Source of the DNA: Nodularia sp. NIES-3585
GTDB lineage: Bacteria; Cyanobacteriota; Cyanobacteriia; Cyanobacteriales; Nostocaceae
Assembly (NCBI RefSeq): GCF_002218065.1
Contig: NZ_BDUB01000001.1
Coordinates: forward strand, 1,313,567 to 1,377,566
Length of the DNA stretch: 64,000 nt
Direction: 5' to 3'
The translations under genes were made by a program, and so were the position numbers. Positions 17,007 to 26,840 of the stretch are shown here, in pieces. The notes beneath the pieces are model-generated. The model had not been told where the DNA came from, did no database searches, and worked only from the letters and a program-made list of their open reading frames with translations. Positions within the stretch are counted from its first letter, which is position 1. Every line of letters starts with the position of its first letter.

Positions 17007-17204
17007 ATGAGCCAACCCATCGAACTATCTTTGGAACAACAATTTAGCATTCGCTCCTTTGCTAGCCAAGTACAGCACATGAGCAACGACCAAGCTAAAG
17101 ACTTTTTGGTTAAGCTTTACGAACAGATGATGGTGCGCGAAGCAACCTATCAAGAGCTGCTGAAGCATCAGTGGGGCTTAGATTCAGGCTCCACTATGGC
17201 ATAG
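17007..17204 (+). CDS. nblA: Phycobilisome degradation protein NblA
   Basis: A 65-residue helical protein that binds phycobiliproteins and recruits them to Clp protease during nitrogen or other starvation. The core ELSLEQQFSIRSFASQVQHMS, then EQMMVREATYQELLKHQWG, is the usual NblA signature. The ATG at 17007 has GGAG at 16997-17000; the frame is open further upstream, but the extra seven residues are not family-like. In other heterocyst formers nblA is strongly induced by nitrogen step-down under NtcA. I found no perfect GTA-N8-TAC box here. Confidence 0.94.
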   Translation: MSQPIELSLEQQFSIRSFASQVQHMSNDQAKDFLVKLYEQMMVREATYQELLKHQWGLDSGSTMA

Positions 17205-17860
17205 AGTAATATGTGTGTCGCAGTGGGCGACCTCCTTCTCTTGCTTAGTTCCACGGAGGAAAAGAGCTGGGGATGCTGGGGCGTCAACTCAAATAAGCAA
17301 CTTAATAGACCTAAAGCTTTACTTAGCTAGATGATCAGGGCTATGTGGTTTGAACAGTTGAATGTGGCTTTGGAGTTAAATCACAGGTTAAATTTGACCA
17401 AATTTAATGCTTTGATCAGTTTAAATTCATGTGTAGCTTTTACATAGACACAGTAAAGTATCTGTCTAGGATTTTGAGAAGTTCTCATATGCCTAGAGGC
17501 GACGGACTGTTAAAATCTGCTTCTGTGCAGTCTGACTCGAACAGCCTCTAACCCATTATTTTAATGATTTGTGGGCTTTTGCAAATGCAGTTTTGCCACA
17601 GTCATCAACGAATAATATATTATTTATCAATAAAGCTGACAACTAGATATATCTTTTTCTTAACAAAGTTTTACATTTTGTATAAAGTGCAATTTTATGC
17701 TAAGTCATGACTTCCTTTCAGGCATTGAGCCTTGAGCCTCACAGCGAGGAAGCTTAAGAGGTTGGACATCTCCAGACAAGAATGTAGAGAAGTTCCATGG
17801 AACTTCTCTACAAGGCTTATAGGAAACGCACATTTAATTCTCACCAGATGTCTATTGGAA
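17205..17860. repeat. Gene-free stretch containing a perfect 30-base palindrome
   Basis: No credible gene. At 17783-17812 the half TGTAGAGAAGTTCCA is followed by its exact reverse complement; related TGTAGAGAC...GTCTCTACA palindromes occur at 27834 and 35452. It lies just beyond the 3' end of the minus-strand kinase gene, where it may also stop transcription. The rest is AT-rich with no clear structure. Confidence 0.6.
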
Positions 17861-19426
17861 TTAGCTAGAACTATGGAAAGAAAAATTGGTGAAAACTGTT
17901 TCCAATTTTTCTAAGATTTTGGGCTTAATTTTTTCGTACTCGCTTTTGAGTAAACTTTTACTAAACTGAGGATTGGCAGATGAAGTGAAGGTTTTACTCA
18001 TTGCTATCCACTGTTGCAGTCGTTGGGGTTGGGCTGGGTCAATACTGGATACTAAAACGTGAGAACAGTGATTTGGTGTTTCCCGTGCAAATAACAACAA
18101 ACGGTAGGAACCCGTCTGTGCTAGTAAGCAGACGATTTGTTGACCTAGACTCGTTTTCATATCCAGATAATAAGGTAAAAATTTAGCCCCATCTTGGCGA
18201 TTGTAGATTACAGTAATCCAGAGCAACATGGGATGGGGAGTATTGATAAACAAAAATTGATTATAAATATTACTGTTTAAGCGTTTGATGATTTCTTGCT
18301 GTGGTAGCATCACCCATAGGGCTGGTAACATCTCTCCATTGGACTGGATGGATTTCGGGAAAACAATATCGGCAATTGGTTTATTGGTCGGCCAGGAAGC
18401 AGAGCGAATAGGATCAAATTCATCCTTTGATAAAGGTATCTGTAAATTGGCTGTTGTTTTCGGTTGCGGTTGATCTCTAAAAACCAGGGCGTGACTAGCT
18501 GCATGATCAGTTGGTGAAGTTGTCTGCTGGCGATCATCCTGTTCTATAGATTCTATAGTCTGGAGGATATCACCGATGCTTTGGGGGCGATCGCTTGCGG
18601 CTTTAGCCAGACAACTCATGACTAAATTTTTGACTGCATCAGGAATTTGCAAGGTGGGAGCAACCTTAGCAAAAGTCCGGGGTTCTTCAGTATGATGTGT
18701 TTTATACCATGAGCCAAAAGAGTGCGTTGGTGCGACTAGGGGAATTTTGCCTGTCAGCATCTCAAACATCATCACGCCCAAACTATAAATATCGGCGCGA
18801 TTATCTAATTCCTTACCTTCCATTTGTTCGGGAGAGGAATAAGCCATTGTGCCTAAATAGTATTTCGTCTGGTCGCTATCGGCCTGTAGTAACTTAGCAA
18901 TTCCAAAATCTAGAACCTTGACCAATTCCCCAAAAGTAGGGTCTTGAATTACCAGCATATTGCTAGGCTTGATATCACGATGAATAATTGGGTAGACTGT
19001 GCCATCAACTGCAATACCATCATGAGCGCACTTCAACCCCAAACTGATTTGACGCGCCATACTCAAAAATCTTGGTAAAGATAGAGTTTGATTTTGTTGG
19101 CGGATAATTTGGGTGAGGCTCTGTCCTTGCAGGTATTCCATCACATAGAACGGCGTATTGTTGTCGTCTACACCGTAATCCATGACTCGGACAATGTGAA
19201 TGCTTTTTTGCCCTAATAAAGCACAGGTTTTCGCTTCTTGTTCAAAGCGGTGTTGCAACCGCATCTTTTTATTTTGGAGGGACAAAGCCAAAAACTTGAC
19301 AGCAACAGGTACACCTCCCAACAAAATATCCTTAGCACGATAAACCCGACCCATAGCTCCAGTACCAATTAACTCTTGAAGCTGGTAGCGTTTGCCGAGT
19401 AAGCGACCAATGTTGGGGTCTAACAT
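17861..19426 (-). CDS. Hanks-type serine/threonine protein kinase
   Basis: About 521 residues; numbering below is from an upstream ATG at 19450. It has an N-terminal kinase domain with the Gly-rich loop LIGTGAMGRVYRAKD (about 28-41), the VAVK lysine (about 52), catalytic HRDIKPSN (157-164), DFGIAK (181-186) and the activation-segment YSSPEQ. After a linker rich in polar residues (about 300-340), the C-terminal 180 residues form an uncharacterised domain (LWVMLPQQEIIKRLNSNIYNQ...) found in similar Nostoc kinases. There is no transmembrane span, so the protein is soluble. I prefer the ATG at 19426 (MLDPNIGRLLGKRY), the usual beginning of this subfamily; it has GGAG 11 bases upstream. Confidence 0.9.
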   Translation of the reverse strand: MLDPNIGRLLGKRYQLQELIGTGAMGRVYRAKDILLGGVPVAVKFLALSLQNKKMRLQHRFEQEAKTCALLGQKSIHIVRVMDYGVDDNNTPFYVMEYLQGQSLTQIIRQQNQTLSLPRFLSMARQISLGLKCAHDGIAVDGTVYPIIHRDIKPSNMLVIQDPTFGELVKVLDFGIAKLLQADSDQTKYYLGTMAYSSPEQMEGKELDNRADIYSLGVMMFEMLTGKIPLVAPTHSFGSWYKTHHTEEPRTFAKVAPTLQIPDAVKNLVMSCLAKAASDRPQSIGDILQTIESIEQDDRQQTTSPTDHAASHALVFRDQPQPKTTANLQIPLSKDEFDPIRSASWPTNKPIADIVFPKSIQSNGEMLPALWVMLPQQEIIKRLNSNIYNQFLFINTPHPMLLWITVIYNRQDGAKFLPYYLDMKTSLGQQIVCLLAQTGSYRLLLFARETPNHCSHVLVSSIDPAQPQRLQQWIAMSKTFTSSANPQFSKSLLKSEYEKIKPKILEKLETVFTNFSFHSSS

Positions 19427-19619
19427 AGAAAATTCAACTCCAATGTTCATTGAACATGATGAACACCTATGAGTAGGTGGTAGATTGATCCTGATGTTTG
19501 ATGATCTTCCGCACTTTGAGATGGCTCTAATTTTAGGTTTCCCAATTTTAGCTGAGTATATATCTCCTTTGTTCTTGTTTACAGTGATCTGGGATTTTTT
19601 GACTGGGAAATCCCTGAGT

Positions 19620-20147
19620 CTAGGTTGGCTGACGCTCTAAACTAGCTTCCATTGTATTAGTTAAAACATGACCTGCCATAACGCCACTGCTGAGATAATA
19701 TGCCTCTTCTGAGATGCGGTACATGGTTTCAAAGCCACTACGACGTTGCCGATCACCTATGACCCAGTAACGCTGCACAATGGTATCGACACCCATCCAA
19801 CCCTCTCCTTCAATGTGTCCTAAAAGACTATGTTGGAGTAAAAAAGTATACTGTCGCTTTCCCTTGTCTAACCGCCCCTTATATTGCAAAGAGATTTCCG
19901 AGCGATCGCTACCAGGAAATATCAGCTTTGTGGCCATGGTGAACCAGTTATCTCGATTCCAAGCGACTAAGGTCATACCTTTAACGCTGATTGGCATACC
20001 ATGACGCTCCAGCCAATTGCCTTCCATTGTCCAGCACCCTGGTTCCAATAAAAAAGTATGAGCCACTTTGTATGTTCCTTGTCTTGATCCAATACCCCTA
20101 GTACAGCATGAAGTAACTAGAAATACGATTGCAGTACTGATTTGCAC
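19620..20147 (-). CDS. Conserved cyanobacterial protein of unknown function
   Basis: Up to 175 residues. The conserved part starts at about residue 25 (TYKVAHTFLLEPGCWTMEGNWLER) and contains many aromatic and charged beta-type stretches (WNRDNWFTMATKLIFPG, LQYKGRLDKGKRQYTFLLQH, QRYWVIGDRQRRSGFETMYRI), ending METASLERQ-like. It resembles a family of small cyanobacterial proteins without assigned function. The start is unclear: GTG 20147 gives a short hydrophobic front, while GTG 20066, preceded by AAGGA at 9 bases, gives a cytosolic protein starting at the conserved core. No cofactor motif is visible. Confidence 0.65.
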   Translation of the reverse strand: MQISTAIVFLVTSCCTRGIGSRQGTYKVAHTFLLEPGCWTMEGNWLERHGMPISVKGMTLVAWNRDNWFTMATKLIFPGSDRSEISLQYKGRLDKGKRQYTFLLQHSLLGHIEGEGWMGVDTIVQRYWVIGDRQRRSGFETMYRISEEAYYLSSGVMAGHVLTNTMEASLERQPT

Positions 20148-20202
20148 TCAATTTGAGCGGGTTGATGATGTTTGGCTACTTTTGATTTCCTGATGATATA
20201 TA

Positions 20203-21423
20203 CTATTTTTGAATGGAACTTATGCCTAATTCTGAATGAATTTCGCCCAAAAGTATTTCAAAAGGTGCGCCAGTGGCAGCAGGTAAGTTACCAGGAAGCC
20301 CCATCTGTCGCCAATAGGCTAAAACAGCAAAGGCGATCGCTTCTTTAAAATCTGCATTTAAGCCGACTTCATCTGTAGTCAAAACTGGCACTGATGATAA
20401 CAATAACTGTAACCTTTGTTTTAAATACAGATTACGACTACCGCCACCGCACAATAACACCTGCTGCGGCATTTGGGGTAAAAATGTCTGATAGCTGTGA
20501 GCAATTGTCGCCACAGTCAGTTCTGTGAGTGTCGCCAGTAAGTCAGCCGGATTGAGTTGGTACGGTTCGGCATCTTTTAAACATTGATGCAGGTAAGCCA
20601 CACCGAATAACTCACGACCAGTAGATTTCGGCGGGGGTAGATGAAAGTAATCTTGCTGGAGCCATTGTTCTACTAATGAATCACAAGGAACACCACTGGC
20701 TGCCCAATTGCCGTTTTGATCATAGGACTTAGCACCATCAGTTAAATGTTGCACTGCCAAATCCAATAAACTATTTCCCGGGCCAGTATCCCAACCGCGA
20801 ATTTTTGAGAGCCAATCACCACCACGAGGCGGAATGTAAGCAACATTGCCAATTCCACCAATATTTTGAATGCAACGACCCCTGACTGAATCACTGAGCA
20901 AAAAAGCATCTACTCTCGGCACTAGGGGCGCACCATGACCACCAACATTGATATCAGCCAAGCGAAAATTACTCACAGTGGTAATTCCCGTCAGATGGGC
21001 AATCAAAGCACCCCGGCCTAATTGCAAGCTATAACCCAGAGAATTATGAGAATTAAAGTTGATTGACTTTTGACTTCCCCCCAGGGGCGGTCGATGATAG
21101 ACAGTTTGACCGTGGGAACCAATCAAAGTTGCCCGTTGGTGACCGATTTGGATATTTTGAGCAGCTTGAGCAAAAGCAAGAGCGATCGCATCATCCATTT
21201 CTGCTAATTCTGCCATTGAAATGGCAACACCAGCGCCAACGGCTAAAATCTTTTCTCTTAATTCGGCAGCATAGGGATATGTTTCCCCTGCTAGCAACGA
21301 AATTTTTAAATCCAAATCAGTACCAGAAACCTCTACCAAAGCAGCATCTATACCATCTACGGAAGTGCCGCTAATCAAACCGATAACGCGAATAGGTACG
21401 GTAACTTTTTTAGTCGGATGCAT
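20203..21423 (-). CDS. anmK: Anhydro-N-acetylmuramic acid kinase AnmK
   Basis: Hydrolyses and phosphorylates 1,6-anhydro-N-acetylmuramic acid released during peptidoglycan turnover, returning it to amino-sugar metabolism. Motifs: [17 protein letters not shown] at the N-terminus (phosphate 1 of the ASKHA fold), [37 protein letters not shown] (phosphate 2), [10 protein letters not shown] and [12 protein letters not shown]. The length of about 406 residues is slightly above the usual 370-380. The ATG at 21423 is preferred to an in-frame TTG at 21450. It stands alone between two unrelated genes. Confidence 0.93.
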   Translation of the reverse strand: MHPTKKVTVPIRVIGLISGTSVDGIDAALVEVSGTDLDLKISLLAGETYPYAAELREKILAVGAGVAISMAELAEMDDAIALAFAQAAQNIQIGHQRATLIGSHGQTVYHRPPLGGSQKSINFNSHNSLGYSLQLGRGALIAHLTGITTVSNFRLADINVGGHGAPLVPRVDAFLLSDSVRGRCIQNIGGIGNVAYIPPRGGDWLSKIRGWDTGPGNSLLDLAVQHLTDGAKSYDQNGNWAASGVPCDSLVEQWLQQDYFHLPPPKSTGRELFGVAYLHQCLKDAEPYQLNPADLLATLTELTVATIAHSYQTFLPQMPQQVLLCGGGSRNLYLKQRLQLLLSSVPVLTTDEVGLNADFKEAIAFAVLAYWRQMGLPGNLPAATGAPFEILLGEIHSELGISSIQK

Positions 21424-21810
<387 letters not shown>

Positions 21811-23268
21811 ATGACTTTGGCTGAAACTCCTAACAACGAAAATTCTCACAATCCTTTTCTCACCCTCAACTACGAACCAGCATTGGCATCTTTGGGTGAT
21901 GATTACTACGACGAGGTAAGTGCAGAGGATTTTCCCCAACATATTTTACGCTGGCGCAATGATGCACTCCTACCTGTTTTGGGACTAGACCCCCAAGCCG
22001 TTACAGATGAAGATTTTAGCAACGCCTTTGGTAAATTTCAGGGACGCAAACCATTATTAGCACTGCGTTACCACGGCTATCAGTTTGGTACATATAATTC
22101 TAACTTGGGTGATGGGAGAGGCTTTCTTTACGGACAAGTCCGCGCTACAGATGGCGAATTGTACGACTTTGGCACAAAAGGTTCTGGTAAAACACCCTAC
22201 TCTCGTGGTGGTGACGGAATGCTCACACTTAAAGGTGGAGTCCGAGAAGTTTTAGCAGCAGAAGCATTGCATCACTTAGGGGTACGCACCTCTCGCTGTT
22301 TGACAATGATTGAAACTGGTTTATCCCTATGGCGAGGTGATGAGCCTTCACCTACTCGCTCATCTGTAATGGTCAGGGTGAACAGTTCACATATACGTTT
22401 TGGCACTTTTGAACGCTTGCATTATTTGCAACGACCAGATTTAAGCAAAAAACTCTTAGACCACGTAATTCATTATTATTACCCTCATTTAATTGAGGAA
22501 AAAAATCAATATGTTTTATTTTATGCAGAATTAGTCAAACGGGTAGCAAAACTAGCAGCACAGTGGATGGCAGTCGGCTTTTGTCATGCAGTCCTAAATA
22601 CTGACAATATGTCAATTACAGGGGAAAGTTTTGATTATGGCCCTTATGCCTTCATTCCTACTTATGACCCATACTTTACAGCTGCTTATTTCGACTACTA
22701 TAGACGCTACTGTTATAGCCATCAACCAAGTATTTGTCAGTTGAATTTAGAAATGCTCCAAGAACCATTCAAGGCAATTATTGACAAAGGGGAAATGGAG
22801 TCGGGATTAGCAAAATTTAATGAGTATTATCAAAGTGAATACCGTTTGTTAATGTTGAAAAAGTTGGGTTTTGAGCAGTTGCAGTTGCCGGAGGCAGATG
22901 ATCTGTTAGATTTAACTATTAAATTCTTACAAGAAAGCCAAGTTGGTTATCATCAGTTTTTCTATGAAATAGCCCGTAATTTTACTAATCTATGGCGAGA
23001 CGAGCCAGAAATGGTGATGAAAGATTCCGAGGTTATACTTACATCAGAAACGACGAAGATTTTTGAGAATTGGTGTACATTATATCATAAAATGCTCAAT
23101 TCTTTTGACCCTGAACACATGAATATAATTGCCAAAACTCTAGCTAAAAATAATCCCCAAACAGCATTATTAAGACCGTTAATTGAATCGATTTGGGAAC
23201 CTATCGCCCAAGAAGATAATTGGCAACCGTTTAATGATTTAGTCAAAAAAATTCAGTCCAAGAGTTAG
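21811..23268 (+). CDS. selO: SelO/YdiU-family protein adenylyltransferase (pseudokinase fold)
   Basis: A 485-residue member of the SelO (UPF0061) family. Studied members bind ATP in a flipped orientation and transfer AMP to Ser, Thr or Tyr of target proteins, with a role in redox homeostasis. Visible signatures: [21 protein letters not shown]-like Gly-rich region near residue 92, [18 protein letters not shown] near residue 120 (ATP binding), [17 protein letters not shown] near residue 145, [16 protein letters not shown] near residue 255 (catalytic and metal residues N and D) and the [14 protein letters not shown] stretch. It lacks the C-terminal cysteine or selenocysteine found in animal and some bacterial forms. 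The first ATG in frame is 21811. The gene is isolated by repeats on both sides. Confidence 0.92.
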   Translation: MTLAETPNNENSHNPFLTLNYEPALASLGDDYYDEVSAEDFPQHILRWRNDALLPVLGLDPQAVTDEDFSNAFGKFQGRKPLLALRYHGYQFGTYNSNLGDGRGFLYGQVRATDGELYDFGTKGSGKTPYSRGGDGMLTLKGGVREVLAAEALHHLGVRTSRCLTMIETGLSLWRGDEPSPTRSSVMVRVNSSHIRFGTFERLHYLQRPDLSKKLLDHVIHYYYPHLIEEKNQYVLFYAELVKRVAKLAAQWMAVGFCHAVLNTDNMSITGESFDYGPYAFIPTYDPYFTAAYFDYYRRYCYSHQPSICQLNLEMLQEPFKAIIDKGEMESGLAKFNEYYQSEYRLLMLKKLGFEQLQLPEADDLLDLTIKFLQESQVGYHQFFYEIARNFTNLWRDEPEMVMKDSEVILTSETTKIFENWCTLYHKMLNSFDPEHMNIIAKTLAKNNPQTALLRPLIESIWEPIAQEDNWQPFNDLVKKIQSKS

Positions 23269-23450
23269 AGAAACAATTCATCACGTTTTGCTAAGGCAAA
23301 ATTGGGGCGATGTCCAACTGACTATGCCTGAAATCGCTGTTTTAGTCTATAAACCCCCGAATTCAAGGCAACTGATTCGGGGATGTAAGTAAGTTGGCAT
23401 TGAATAAATCTAACTATGTGAAGCAATGTAAAATTATTGTGATTTAGCTC

Positions 23451-23496
23451 GTAGTCAGGGCTTAAGCCTTTAATTCAGGACTTTAGTCCTGACTAC
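23451..23496. repeat. Small inverted repeat (GTAGTCAGG ends)
   Basis: GTAGTCAGG at 23451-23459 pairs with CCTGACTAC at 23488-23496, enclosing CTTAAG and ACTTTAGT motifs. Related GTAGTCAGG(G/A)CTTTAG sequences occur near 8274 and 58192. Confidence 0.7.
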
Positions 23497-23510
23497 AAAC
23501 TTTTAATTAC

Positions 23511-23671
23511 AGGACTTACGCAAAATTATGAAAAACGTATAGCCTTCTCTTCGAGAGGCTTCGCCAACGGCATAGCTTCCGCTTAACGCGAAGCGTGCGC
23601 GAAGCGCATACCGCAAAGGACACAAAGGACACAAAGTCAAGAGGGTTTCAGAGAGTTCTTGCGTAAGTCCT
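23511..23671. mobile_element. MITE-like element, copy 1 (AGGACTTACGCAA ends)
   Basis: Terminal inverted repeats AGGACTTACGCAA (23511-23523) and TTGCGTAAGTCCT (23659-23671) are perfect. The 161-base interior includes TTCTCTTCGAGAGGCTTCGC and CGCGAAGCGTGCGC. A second copy lies at 35197-35386. There is no coding capacity, so it is probably mobilised in trans. Confidence 0.75.
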
Positions 23672-23745
23672 AAATTATTTACGCCGACTTACTTATATCA
23701 ATTCAGGATTATTTTTTTTAAGATATAGACGGCTGTTATTTTTCA

Positions 23746-24312
23746 TCAGTTGAAGTCATACAAACAAATGCTGACTATATCTGCTAATGCCACCTGAGAG
23801 TGGTTTCGTCTTTTGTCCCAAAATTCGCAACCACCAAGTATTTCTTCTAGAATTAATAAGTCGTCAATTACTGAATTGTTTATACCAGGTTTTACTAGGT
23901 TTTCTATGACGACCAGTAATTTATCCAGGTCAATTGGTTTGAGTAAATATTTTTCAAACTCTATCTCTGGAAGTTGGTCAATAGTCCCTGTGGCAGAGGT
24001 TGAAGTTACAATAATTGGAATATGATTTCGATGATTGGCTTCTATAATCGTTAATTTATTGAGCAAAGCATCGACACTTTCACCTAAAAATCTGATTTCA
24101 CAAATGAGGATGTCGGGGACAAACCAAGTCAGGATGTTTAAAGCTTCCTCAATGGAGTTAGAGGTGATCACATTTGCGCCAAAATAGGTGAGAAAAATGG
24201 TATACAGCACCCCACTATCAATATCGTTATCTACAACGAGTATTTGCACACCTTGGAGTCTCCCAATCTTTAAATTAGAGGCAATAGCTGGATTAATCAT
24301 AAAATTAGCCAT
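23746..24312 (-). CDS. Stand-alone receiver-like protein with Glu at the phosphoacceptor position
   Basis: A 188-residue CheY-like receiver without an output domain. The acidic pocket VVDNDID (about 26-32), the conserved T/S after beta-4 (IIVTSTSAT) and the Lys of beta-5 (YLLKPID) are in place, but the phosphoacceptor strand reads DILICEIRF, so Glu72 stands where Asp is expected. This could mimic permanent phosphorylation or make the domain phosphorylation-independent. The C-terminal 50 residues (INNSVIDDLLILEEIL...) form a short helical extension of unknown role. It sits 215 bases from the NACHT gene on the same strand, but no functional link is shown. Confidence 0.85.
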   Translation of the reverse strand: MANFMINPAIASNLKIGRLQGVQILVVDNDIDSGVLYTIFLTYFGANVITSNSIEEALNILTWFVPDILICEIRFLGESVDALLNKLTIIEANHRNHIPIIVTSTSATGTIDQLPEIEFEKYLLKPIDLDKLLVVIENLVKPGINNSVIDDLLILEEILGGCEFWDKRRNHSQVALADIVSICLYDFN

Positions 24313-24527
24313 TAGGATTGCAAGTTGAAAGCAGGGTTTAACAAAGAGTAACTACAAAGGGGCTAAATATCTGAGTAAGAAATGCAGATTTAGAGGATGT
24401 TTGAAAAGTGTCTCTTGACTGGTAACTTATAACTGGTTCTTTTTCTGTACTATGCTTTGGTGTTGTTTGATTTTGTGCATGAATTGATTAACTACGACAC
24501 AAAATGTCATTCAATTCAGGCAAATAG

Positions 24528-26840
24528 CTATTCCCATTCCCTTTCCTCTAGTTCTTTTATCGGTAATAGTAAGGTGGCTTCAATGTCTTGCCTGATAGCA
24601 GCCGTTACCTCACAATTGCTATGTAGACAATCAAGTAGTAGTTGATTGGCATCGTAATAGTGTTGCAGTACTTGCTGTTGCTGTTCAGTAAACTGCCAAT
24701 GATGGTTAATATTGCGATAATTAATGATCGTCTTTCTTAACTGTTCACTCCAGGCAGAATAGTTGGTTTGCCACCATAGCTGAAACCGTTCTTGACTTTG
24801 AAGAGAATTTGGTAATTGGTCAGAGAGTTGTTGCAAGGATTTATAAAGTCCAACATCTAGAACAATGCCCATAATATTCGAGAGCGCATTTCCACAAACG
24901 TGGAAGTGGGCAAAGTCCTGGCTTTGATCAATTGCACACTCGATCAGCAGGTTATCCAAGGCTGCATCAAGAAACATTCCCTGGTCAAGACTGCTAGCTA
25001 GGGCAAAGTAAGGCGCTATGCGAGGAGTTCGACTCAAAGCTAGATAAAAAGCGCGAATTGTGGCATCTTTTGGTGGGGTGGGAATAGTGCGGGATTTTTG
25101 GCTAGCCCAGGTTAAAAACTCTTGTAGATAAGAGTCTTGGGCAACTAGGGCATCAATTTGTTGCTTCATTAACTGTACCAGTCCGTCTGCACTCCGGAGC
25201 ATGGTAGCCGTCAATAAGAAAATTTCGCGCCAGTGGGGGTCAGTGATATGACTGACTAATCCTTCCAAAGCTTGCCCAAATGCTTGGAGGTTATGGCTAG
25301 CAACGATTTTTCTAGCTGTGAAATATTCTTGAAAGGCCAGATAGGAAAAGGAGAAAATTCCCCGCGCCCGTTCTGCTAGTAGCCCATGTTGAGCCTCAAT
25401 TGCCTTGAGCGCCGCTTCGCTTTCTATTTGCAGTTCATCTGCGTCTATTGGCACGTTGGTAAGATTTTGAATATATTCCCCAACATATTGCTCAACAATG
25501 CGTTGCTCAAAAAAGTACTGACCTTGCTCAAATGTGGCTGCGGCAATTTGGCTCAATAATTTCAACTTTTGCGGTAATAAAAATCCTCGGTAAACGTCAT
25601 CCCGTTCTATACCTCTGGCTTCATCCCATCTACCCAAGAGCAGGTCTAGACCTTGCTTATAAAAGTCTGTGCGCTTAATCGGGAATTTTTCTTGACCGTG
25701 AAACACCCAGCAGGCAAGATGCAAAAATAGGGGTGTGACTACGAGTTGGCGAAATTGCCAATTTTCTGCTAATTCCAGCTTCTCAATAAACTGAACGGAT
25801 TGCGCTTGTCCATCTTCTGTGTTGGTTTTGGTAAAGGCTACAAACCATTTTTGAGCAAAGGCAATGATTTGTTTCAGGGTAAATGGGGCTACCTCCACAT
25901 CGGTAAAGCCTCGGAGTCTAAGTCTTTGAGATGCTGTTCGACAGGTGGCTACTAAGTGATTTTTGTGGTATTTTTCGGAAAATCTGCGAATTTCGCTTAA
26001 AACAGCATTGCTTTGTTGGTTCAGCACTTCATCCATGCCATCAAGCAACAGTAACACTCTACCTGCATTTAGTAAGGTTTCTATGATTGAGGGATCGGAG
26101 ATGCCAGATTTACGAAACTCCTGACGGATGTAGTTGATTAAGCTGAATTTGTTGGTGGCTGTGGACTCTTGGGCAAAATTCCTGAGTGTGATGAAGATGG
26201 GAACTTGATTTGCGGCAAATGCGCCTTGGTTACACTGAATGGCGAGATGTTGTAAAAAGGTGGTTTTACCTACCCCTGGTTTACTTAGTACTCTGAGTTT
26301 AGAGTATGTTTCAACTGCCTGCATACTCGGTATTTGTTTCTGGGATACTTCACCTAAGCCAACACGGTCTAATTCTTTGGCATTGAGGTTTTGCAGGTCG
26401 CTGATTTCTAAGTATTGCAGACTGGCAATTTCTTCTAAAATATTTACGTCAATATATATGTCATCGATGGCGACGGGACGACTAATGTCTAATAACTGTA
26501 AAATCCCGCATTGGTCTTGAATTTTGTCGAAGCGTTGCGATCGCACTTGTTGCACCAACGTCTCAATATCCCTGCTAGTAGCCTGGACAAGTTCTTCTCT
26601 TTCCAGAAATTCGTCTGGAAGTTCCTCAGCAATGTCTCGCCAATTGAGTTCCAAGACAGAACAAAGTTCTATAAATGTTAGACGCTCAATCGGTCTACCA
26701 CTAAAAAAGCGCCAAATGGGTTGTCGAGTTTTTAAGTTGACTTCCAGCGCTAAATTTTGTTGCGTCCACCCCTTGCGGGCAAACGCTGTTTTCGCCTGTT
26801 GTATTCCCACCTGTGATGCGTAAAGCGATCGCTTGACCAT
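24528..26840 (-). CDS. NACHT-domain STAND NTPase with N-terminal HTH-like domain
   Basis: A 770-residue signal-transduction NTPase. Residues 1-75 resemble a helix-turn-helix domain common in cyanobacterial NACHT proteins (QQAKTAFARKGWTQQNLALEV...PIWRFFSGRPIERLTFIELC). The NACHT core has Walker A KPGVGKTT (about 187-194), Walker B LLLLDGMDEV (263-272) and the sensor ATCRTA. Winged-helix-type segments follow (TPLFLHLACWVF, FSFSYLAFQEYFTARKI), and the last 250 residues are helical without LRR, TPR or WD repeats. Some bacterial NACHT proteins defend against phage, so an immune role is possible but not shown. It stands alone on its strand with a 1.3-kb gene-free stretch upstream. A decayed second NACHT gene lies at 59.2-59.6 kb. 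Confidence 0.9.
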   Translation of the reverse strand: MVKRSLYASQVGIQQAKTAFARKGWTQQNLALEVNLKTRQPIWRFFSGRPIERLTFIELCSVLELNWRDIAEELPDEFLEREELVQATSRDIETLVQQVRSQRFDKIQDQCGILQLLDISRPVAIDDIYIDVNILEEIASLQYLEISDLQNLNAKELDRVGLGEVSQKQIPSMQAVETYSKLRVLSKPGVGKTTFLQHLAIQCNQGAFAANQVPIFITLRNFAQESTATNKFSLINYIRQEFRKSGISDPSIIETLLNAGRVLLLLDGMDEVLNQQSNAVLSEIRRFSEKYHKNHLVATCRTASQRLRLRGFTDVEVAPFTLKQIIAFAQKWFVAFTKTNTEDGQAQSVQFIEKLELAENWQFRQLVVTPLFLHLACWVFHGQEKFPIKRTDFYKQGLDLLLGRWDEARGIERDDVYRGFLLPQKLKLLSQIAAATFEQGQYFFEQRIVEQYVGEYIQNLTNVPIDADELQIESEAALKAIEAQHGLLAERARGIFSFSYLAFQEYFTARKIVASHNLQAFGQALEGLVSHITDPHWREIFLLTATMLRSADGLVQLMKQQIDALVAQDSYLQEFLTWASQKSRTIPTPPKDATIRAFYLALSRTPRIAPYFALASSLDQGMFLDAALDNLLIECAIDQSQDFAHFHVCGNALSNIMGIVLDVGLYKSLQQLSDQLPNSLQSQERFQLWWQTNYSAWSEQLRKTIINYRNINHHWQFTEQQQQVLQHYYDANQLLLDCLHSNCEVTAAIRQDIEATLLLPIKELEEREWE

